Both the position numbers and the translations under genes were made by a program. From Feifania hominis (lineage in GTDB: Bacteria; Bacillota; Clostridia; Oscillospirales; Feifaniaceae), in assembly GCF_014384765.1 (NCBI RefSeq), contig NZ_JACRSP010000002.1:372001-436000 (forward strand): 64,000 nucleotides of DNA. Reading direction: 5' to 3'. Position 1 is the stretch's first letter; each line of letters begins with the position of its first letter. The notes beneath the pieces were generated by a model. It was not told the DNA's origin and did not search any database. It was given only the letters and a program-made list of their open reading frames with translations. Of this stretch, positions 59,601 to 64,000 are shown piece after piece.

Positions 59601-59878
59601 ATGGAGCTGATCTCACCCGAGACCACAAAGCGCGGTCTGTCGCCCCTTGCAGCGGCATCGGGCAGCACATACTCCTCCCGCAGGACATACAGGCCGTCCT
59701 CCGCAGGGGCGAGCTTTTCGGCAAGCTCCTGCCGCCAGGCAGGGTGGGTGAAATCCCCTGTGCCGAGAAGAGCGATTCCCTTACGCCGCGCCCACAGATC
59801 GAGATGCTCACAGTCGCAGTCTCGACTTGTCGCGCGTGAATATTTCGAGTGAATGTGCAAATCGGCAATATATGTCAA
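56687..59878 (-). CDS. EndoQ-like PHP nuclease fused to a UvrD/PcrA-type helicase
   Basis: 1063 residues. Residues 1-~430 are a PHP-fold nuclease of the endonuclease Q type (IADLHIHSKYS, LGTGDFTHP, FIPAHIWTPHFSMFG, VSNSDAHSPAKLGREANR) with a four-Cys zinc site (NCGVC near 274, CPVCG near 292). Residues ~455-1063 are a superfamily 1 helicase: Walker A AGPGTGKTRTL near 478, DEFQDID near 647, GDPDQSIYGFRGSDSR, QNYRST, HGSKGLEFPVVFLYG and LFYVGMTRARDEL. EndoQ nicks DNA 5' of deaminated bases and abasic sites; the helicase could unwind from that nick, which is inference. TTG at 59878 has AGGAGG 8 bases before it; a GTG three codons earlier lies in that site. Confidence 0.9.
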   Translation of the reverse strand: MTYIADLHIHSKYSRATSRDCDCEHLDLWARRKGIALLGTGDFTHPAWRQELAEKLAPAEDGLYVLREEYVLPDAAARGDRPRFVVSGEISSIYKRDGKTRKVHNVILLPGLEAAEKLALRLEAIGNIHSDGRPILGLDSRDLLEITLEACPQAVFIPAHIWTPHFSMFGAFSGFDTVEACFGDLAGHIHAVETGLSSDPPMNWRLSALDRFTLVSNSDAHSPAKLGREANRIEGEMSYDGLARALCEGAAGGFRGTIEFFPEEGKYHLDGHRNCGVCLTPAETAAQDGRCPVCGRKLTIGVLHRVEELADRPEGYRPANALPFESLAPLQETLAASLGIAPAGKRAAQLYEELLQTLGPEFVILRETPLADIEHAAGACVAEGIRRLRAGEVMRRAGFDGEYGGIELFTPAQRERFAGQVTLFGPDDGTVAQKPQKKSVKKAAEISEELTPPVSFGLNVEQRAAVEASQRTVAVIAGPGTGKTRTLVSRVVHLIRECGVKPAHITAVTFTNKAAAELRERLEQELGRAGTRGMTIGTFHSICLALLSESGPVTLLDEPTARQLAQTAAQECGCSDKPERVLRAVSRRKSGLDAGDELSDEVFERYCELVRQRGARDFDDLLVDGLRYSETAAPKVRRRFDHLLVDEFQDIDELQYRLTRTWSAQGESLFVIGDPDQSIYGFRGSDSRCFAHLQADEPDTRVIRLVQNYRSTPEILRCALPVISRNEGGERVLEPVRACGAAVRFLTAPGELSAAIALSKEIARMTGGIDMVTSANRSGAVYSFADIAVLYRTHRQSEILEQCLQKEGIPFVVTGREDYLEDDRVRGIIGMLRFLSNPGDLPSLGVALQTLAECPRDLAEGVLAALRRADGPIERKIEIGMRDYESIPRLLQWAERLRRYAGRLTEKPHRLLGDLTAEIGADESESVRKFLAASAFFDGVDALLSAMALGGEQDISRAGSRGRYASGAVQLMTLHGSKGLEFPVVFLYGVERGTLPLEMPGREETDVEEERRLFYVGMTRARDELVMLASREQSPFLNEIPPGLLHRERVAAPAPTMKQMSLF

Positions 59879-59914
59879 AAACAGCACCTCCTGATCGGAT
59901 GTTCTTCTCTCATT

Positions 59915-60185
59915 CTACCATGGGCGCAAAGCAATCATGGTAGAATGCGGCCATGTTTTCAGCCGTCCCGCAGGTAATGCGATCTGCGTCCATAGAATAG
60001 CCGCCCTGCAGCTCGTATCATGGGCGCAAAGCAGTCGTTGATAAGCGATGGCCATGTTCCCTGCCGTCCGCAGAGGCCTTGCCCTGAAAGGGACAAGAGC
60101 ACGGCCTGAATTCCATGTAATAGCCGCTCTGCAGCTATTATATCATAAATGCCATGCGTTCATGGAAGCATTGGCCACATTTTAT
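59915..60185. repeat. intergenic tandem repeat with conserved hairpins
   Basis: The gene-free region 59888-60250 holds two long units and one partial. CATGGGCGCAAAGCA at 59919 recurs at 60019; GGCCATGTT at 59949 recurs at 60050; AATAGCCGC.CTGCAGCT at 59996 recurs at 60119. Around the first motif, unit 1 pairs CTACCATG with CATGGTAG, unit 2 pairs TATCA with TGATA, and the partial third unit has CCATG with CATGG, so the stem is kept while its bases change. It lies between divergent genes, so the transcribed strand is unknown. Confidence 0.6.
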
Positions 60186-60258
60186 CGCCCCACGCGCATT
60201 GCCCCGTCGGATTCGATGCTGTAAAATAGAGTCAAACTCCAAAAGGCAGGTGAAAGCG

Positions 60259-61011
60259 TTGCTCTGTGACGCACATACACACATCGAAACTCAGGCACAG
60301 GTCAGCAGCTACGCCCGGCAGAATATCTTCTGCGTCGCCTCGGGCGGAACGCCGGACGAGTGCGCGGACCTGCTCGCTCTGCGCGGGGCGTATGGCGGCA
60401 TGTCTGTGAGCTTCGGGCTGCACCCCTGGTATGCCGACCGCTACTCCCTCGAACAGATGGAACCCTACCTCTGCAAAGCCTCCATCATCGGAGAGATCGG
60501 CTTGGACAGTGTCTGGTGTCAGGTTGATCCTGGCCGTCAGAGGGAGATCTTTCTCCGCCAGCTCGACTTCGCACAGCAGCGCAGACTGCCTGTCATCCTA
60601 CACACCAAGGGCTGTGAACAGGAGTGCGCCGCGCTTCTCTCGCGATACACCATGCCGAAAGTGATTCACTGGTACTCCTGCGAGCATCATCTGGAACACT
60701 TTCTTGAGCAGGACTGCTACTTCACCATAGGTCCCAGTGTCCGGCAGGATCCAAATGTTCTGGCCGTGGCAGAGAGGGCGCCTCTCAGGCGACTTCTTGT
60801 GGAGACCGACGGCCTCAGCGGCATCCGCTGGGCACTCGGCCGCGATCTCACGACACGACATCTCGGCGCCGTTCTTCGCAGCTCCATCGAGGCCATTGCG
60901 GCGCTGCGAGGTCTCACCCCCGCCGAGGTGGAGAAACTTGTCTTCGACAACTACTCGTCTCTCTTCACGCGAGGCTTGCCGCAGAGCCCAGCAGCCAATC
61001 ATGGCGTATGA
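60259..61011 (+). CDS. TatD family metal-dependent hydrolase
   Basis: 250 residues. TatD proteins are Mg2+-dependent DNases/hydrolases of the TIM-barrel type. Metal ligands are in CDAHTHIE at the N-terminus, IIGEIGLD, VILHTKGCEQE (His), VIHWYSCEHH and LLVETDG; all are present although the protein is more diverged than housekeeping TatD. The start is TTG at 60259, 6 bases after AGGTG, giving M-LCDAHTH as in relatives. A GTG three codons earlier is less well placed. It has its own terminator, and its upstream region is the tandem repeat. Confidence 0.85.
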   Translation: MLCDAHTHIETQAQVSSYARQNIFCVASGGTPDECADLLALRGAYGGMSVSFGLHPWYADRYSLEQMEPYLCKASIIGEIGLDSVWCQVDPGRQREIFLRQLDFAQQRRLPVILHTKGCEQECAALLSRYTMPKVIHWYSCEHHLEHFLEQDCYFTIGPSVRQDPNVLAVAERAPLRRLLVETDGLSGIRWALGRDLTTRHLGAVLRSSIEAIAALRGLTPAEVEKLVFDNYSSLFTRGLPQSPAANHGV

Positions 61012-61013
61012 TT

Positions 61014-61048
61014 ATACAGGCCGCATCCGTCTGCGGCCTGTATCTTTC
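61014..61048 (+). terminator. terminator of the TatD-family gene
   Basis: ATACAGGCCGCA and TGCGGCCTGTAT form a 12-bp stem with a 6-base loop, followed by CTTT. Confidence 0.75.
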
Positions 61049-61137
61049 GGCGTACGATTGTCTCCATTAGAAAGACATTTCTATATCCTCGTCCATTTAC
61101 AGGCATCATTTTCGAAAAATTTTAGTTTTTTTACTTC

Positions 61138-61166
61138 TTGTATTTATGATTTTTTTGTGGTAAGAT
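61138..61166 (+). promoter_or_regulatory. promoter of the aminotransferase gene
   Basis: TTGTAT at 61138-61143 and TAAGAT at 61161-61166 are 17 bp apart in an AT-rich stretch, 62 bases before the ATG. Confidence 0.6.
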
Positions 61167-61228
61167 GGTCTAGCCGTAAAAAATAGGGCGGCCAAATCGT
61201 CCTAATATCGATACAGGAGGCCATTTCC

Positions 61229-62446
61229 ATGAACCCGATTCCGCGACCCGACAATCTCGAACACGTCCGCTCCGACATCCGCGGCCCGCTCTACGAGGAA
61301 GCTCTTCGTATGGGTGCGGCCGGTGAGACCGTTCTGCGGCTGAATACCGGGAACCCTGCCACCTTTGGCTTTCAGATGCCGGCAAGCGTCAAAAACGCCC
61401 TGCTTGAGAATGCAGATCGGGCAGTCGCCTACTGCGATCTGCGCGGGATGCCCGAGGCCCGCGAGGCCATCTGCGCCTACCACCAGAGCGAGGGATTTCC
61501 CAACGTGACGGTCGACGACATCTTCGTCGGCAACGGCGTCTCGGAGCTTGTCACGATGGTTCTCCTGTCCCTTTTGAGCCGCGGCGATGAGCTGCTCACC
61601 CCCATGCCGAGCTATTCGCTGTGGACCAATTCGACCTATCTTGCCGGCGCGAAGCCCGTGTTCTATGTCTGCGACGAGAGCGCCGACTGGATGCCCGATC
61701 TCGACGACATCCGCCGCAAGATTACGCCGAAGACCCGCGCCATTCTGCTGATCAACCCCAACAACCCGACGGGGGCTGTCTACCCGCGCGAGCTGCTCGA
61801 GCAAATCGTCCAGATCGCCCGGGAGCACAACCTTGTCATCTTCTCCGATGAGATCTACAACCGCCTCGTACTCGACGATCTGCCCTACACCTCTGTCGCG
61901 GCGCTCGCGCCCGACGTGCCGGTCATCACGATGAACGGCCTTTCCAAATCCCACATTGTCTGCGGTTTTCGCTGCGGATGGATGGTGGTCAGCGGCGACA
62001 AAAAGGCGCTCGCCGACGTTGTCACGGGTATGACGCAGCTCGCCTCCATGCGGCTGTGCGGCAATGCGCTAGCTCAGCTTGTCATTCCCGCCGCCCTCGC
62101 CGACCGTGAGAGCACCCGCGCCATGATCGTGCCGGGCGGGCGGCTCTATGAGCAGCGCGAGGCCACGGTGCGCGAGCTTTCCAAAATCGAGGGGATCAGT
62201 TTTGTCAAAAACAAGGCGGCTTTTTACATCTTCCCGAAAATTGACGTCAAGCGCTTTCACATCACCGACGATGAGCGCTTCAACCTCGATCTGCTGCACG
62301 CGAAAAAAATTCTCATGATTCCGGGCCGCGGCTTTGACTGGCCGAATCCCGATCACTTCCGCGTGGTCATGCTGCCCGAGCCGGAGACCATGGCAAAGGC
62401 CATTCGTGATCTCGGCGACTTTCTTGCAACCTACCACCAGAGCTGA
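61229..62446 (+). CDS. class I/II aminotransferase, AlaA-like
   Basis: 405 residues of the PLP fold type I. The cofactor lysine is Lys240 in MNGLSKSHIVCGFRCGW; LINPNNPTGAVY is the substrate-loop motif and IFSDEIYNRL carries the Asp that binds the pyridine nitrogen. The N-terminal PRPDNLEHVRSDIRGPLYEE is typical of AlaA/YugH-type enzymes that make alanine from pyruvate and glutamate. I would assign that activity only tentatively, since aspartate and other transaminases are close. The gene has its own promoter and terminator. Confidence 0.9.
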   Translation: MNPIPRPDNLEHVRSDIRGPLYEEALRMGAAGETVLRLNTGNPATFGFQMPASVKNALLENADRAVAYCDLRGMPEAREAICAYHQSEGFPNVTVDDIFVGNGVSELVTMVLLSLLSRGDELLTPMPSYSLWTNSTYLAGAKPVFYVCDESADWMPDLDDIRRKITPKTRAILLINPNNPTGAVYPRELLEQIVQIAREHNLVIFSDEIYNRLVLDDLPYTSVAALAPDVPVITMNGLSKSHIVCGFRCGWMVVSGDKKALADVVTGMTQLASMRLCGNALAQLVIPAALADRESTRAMIVPGGRLYEQREATVRELSKIEGISFVKNKAAFYIFPKIDVKRFHITDDERFNLDLLHAKKILMIPGRGFDWPNPDHFRVVMLPEPETMAKAIRDLGDFLATYHQS

Positions 62447-62464
62447 GTTCCGCTTGAATACCAG

Positions 62465-62498
62465 GCAAAAGAGCCGCCCTTTCGGGCGGCTCTTTTTT
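62465..62498. terminator. terminator between aminotransferase and flotillin genes
   Basis: AAAAGAGCCGCCC and GGGCGGCTCTTTT form a 13-bp stem around TTTC with T on both sides, so it can serve both convergent genes. Confidence 0.92.
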
Positions 62499-62512
62499 CG
62501 TATTGATTTCTG

Positions 62513-64000
62513 TCAGCCCACCGGCGTGGGATCAAAAAACGATTCGTCTCTCTCGTCTGCTCCGGGATGCTCACACTCGGCGGCGTCGCATTTTCCCGTG
62601 TCCACAATGACGGTGTCGTGTGAGGCGAGCTTTCCGCCAATGAGTCCCGCGATCAGCGCCTTGATGTCAAGCCCCATTCCCTGCGCGATCCCCTCTGTCA
62701 CCTGTGTGGTGCCGTTGACGATGTCCGAGATCAGCTTTGCGCTGTTTCCCTCGCCGTACATCGTGATCTTATCGACCTTGGACAGCGGCTGCGCCACGTT
62801 TTTCGCAATCTCGGGCAGCGCGGTCATAATCATCTCGACAATTGCGGCCTCGCCGTATTTCTTCATGGCCTCGGCCTTTTTGTCGATGCCCTCGGCCTCG
62901 GCAAGAGCCTTTGCCTGAATGGCCTGTGCCTGCGCTTTGCCGACGGCGGCAATACCCGCCGCCTCCTGCTCGCGCGCAAACTTCTCCGCCTCGGCCGCTT
63001 TCTTTGTCGCCTCGGCCTCCTGCTCCTGCTCGTAGCGTCTGGCCTCGGCCTCTTTCTGGCGTTTGAACAACTCGGCCTGCGCCTGCTGCTCCAGGCGGTA
63101 TCGCTCGGCGTCCGCCTTTGCGCGGATCTCGGCGTCGAGAGTCTGCTTCGCCACCTCGACCTCTTTGTTTTTCAGCTCGGCCTCGCGCTCGGTCTTTGCA
63201 ATCTGCGCGTTGACCGTCGACGTCTCGATGGTCTTCTGCTGCTCCTGCTCCTGAATGCGGTAGGCGGCGTCGGCCTCAGCCTGCTTGATGTCGGCCTGCT
63301 TTTTCAGCTCCGACTCGCGAATCGCAAGCTCGGTCTGCTTCTGGGCAATCTGCATTTCCGATTCAACTTTGGCGTCGTTTGCCTCCTTGTTCGCCTTGGC
63401 CTGCTCGATGGCCACGTCGCGGTCGGCCTGCGCCTTGGCGATGGCGGCGGACTTTTTGATCTGGGAGATGTTGTCAATACCCAAATCGTCAATGACGCCG
63501 TTCTGGTCGGAAAAGGACTGGACATTGAATGAAACGAGCTCGAGACCCATCTTCTGCAAATCCGGGATGGCATTTTCCTGCACACGCTCGCCAAACGCCT
63601 TGCGGTCTGTGACCATTTCACTCAGCTTCATCTGGCCGATGATCTCACGCATGTTGCCCTCGAGCGTGTCCTGCACACGGCCAATGATCATTTTTTCATC
63701 CTCGTTGAGGAAAAAGCGGGCGGCAAGCGACATCATATCTTCGGCCTGGCCGACTCGAATTTTGACGGTCGCATCAACTTTGACATTGATGTACTCGGAG
63801 TTTGGCACAAAGTCGGTCGTCTTGACATCCACGCTGAACATCTTGAGCGACAGTTTGTCCATCCGCTCCAGAAATGGAATGCGCACGCCCGCTTTACCAA
63901 TGAGAATGCGCGGCTTGCGAAAACCCGAGATGATATACGCCGTGTCCGGCGGCGCCTTGACATAGCCGGTGCTTATGATCACAATCAAAAGAACCACAGC
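62513..64000 (-). CDS. flotillin-like SPFH protein, start outside the window
   Basis: About 495 residues are visible and the frame is open to the right edge, so the N-terminus is probably cut. A hydrophobic stretch (VVLLIVIISTGYV) is followed by the SPFH domain (PDTAYIISGFRKPRILIGKA, then VDVKTTDFVPNSEYINVKVD) and a long Ala/Glu/Lys/Gln-rich coiled coil (~190-400) as in FloT/YuaG. These scaffold proteins organise membrane microdomains. The C-terminal GIAQGMGLDIKALIAGLIGG is also flotillin-like. No NfeD-type partner is visible; it may lie upstream beyond the edge. Confidence 0.92.
   Translation of the reverse strand, partial: AVVLLIVIISTGYVKAPPDTAYIISGFRKPRILIGKAGVRIPFLERMDKLSLKMFSVDVKTTDFVPNSEYINVKVDATVKIRVGQAEDMMSLAARFFLNEDEKMIIGRVQDTLEGNMREIIGQMKLSEMVTDRKAFGERVQENAIPDLQKMGLELVSFNVQSFSDQNGVIDDLGIDNISQIKKSAAIAKAQADRDVAIEQAKANKEANDAKVESEMQIAQKQTELAIRESELKKQADIKQAEADAAYRIQEQEQQKTIETSTVNAQIAKTEREAELKNKEVEVAKQTLDAEIRAKADAERYRLEQQAQAELFKRQKEAEARRYEQEQEAEATKKAAEAEKFAREQEAAGIAAVGKAQAQAIQAKALAEAEGIDKKAEAMKKYGEAAIVEMIMTALPEIAKNVAQPLSKVDKITMYGEGNSAKLISDIVNGTTQVTEGIAQGMGLDIKALIAGLIGGKLASHDTVIVDTGKCDAAECEHPGADERDESFFDPTPVG

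Noticed and set aside
56690..59878. Separate genes for the PHP nuclease and the helicase
   Set aside because: The frame is continuous with a linker rich in Lys/Glu between the two parts and no stop or ribosome binding site at the junction.
1..64000. CRISPR array, prophage, insertion sequence, rRNA or tRNA genes
   Set aside because: No regularly spaced repeats, transposase or phage genes, and no tRNA or rRNA signatures were seen; the only tRNA-like element is the tmRNA.

Overview
The window looks like chromosomal DNA of a GC-rich, low-GC-phylum-type Gram-positive (Clostridia, plausibly Oscillospirales). The basis is Firmicutes-type features: a T-box in front of alaS, a yybP-ykoY manganese riboswitch in front of mntP, RNase M5, two-subunit L-serine dehydratase, DhaK/DhaL, DegV, DUF1836, strong Shine-Dalgarno sites with frequent TTG and GTG starts, and three surface proteins ending or beginning in S-layer homology (SLH) domains. 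The genus is not determinable from what I can see. Coding density is high and most genes end at clear intrinsic terminators.

Layout. 1-8.8 kb: end of a MATE transporter, a YcxB-like membrane protein, an SLH-anchored phosphodiester glycosidase, dihydroxyacetone kinase dhaK-dhaL, a DUF4867 gene and DegV. 8.8-11.4 kb: a DHHW/MBOAT pair of the alginate-acetylation type, probably O-acylating a surface polymer. 11.4-20.3 kb: sdaAB-sdaAA behind a structured leader, an ECF sigma factor with its RsiV-like anti-sigma, a PdaC-like polysaccharide deacetylase, a rhodanese, TypA/BipA, DUF1836, a hemolysin-III protein and a Dabb protein. 20.3-28.4 kb: one seven-gene operon (creatininase family, sugar-type ABC importer, M42 peptidase, FGGY kinase) whose substrate is unknown. 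28.6-36.0 kb: an MBL hydrolase, an SLH-linked S1C protease, riboswitch-controlled mntP and the comEC-holA-rnmV operon. 36.1-43.4 kb: a T-box controlled alaS-HIT-phosphoribosyltransferase-CofE-like operon, a class B PBP, smpB and ssrA.

43.4-56.5 kb holds the most unusual block. A histidine kinase and a SARP-type response regulator lie upstream of a 92-residue pseudo-receiver lacking the phospho-acceptor Asp, followed by a 3345-residue secreted SLH protein. That protein combines FG-GAP repeats, a Ser/Thr-rich segment resembling aerolysin-type pore formers, Fn3/Ig domains and about a dozen InlB-B-like repeats. Five TATCAWW repeats, with 11-bp spacing in two places, lie in front of the pseudo-receiver gene and are good candidate operators for the regulator. 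The block sits directly downstream of ssrA, but I see no integrase or duplicated att site.

56.7-64 kb: a fusion of an EndoQ-type PHP nuclease to a UvrD/PcrA helicase, an intergenic tandem repeat with covarying hairpins, a TatD-family hydrolase, an AlaA-like aminotransferase and a flotillin that runs off the window.
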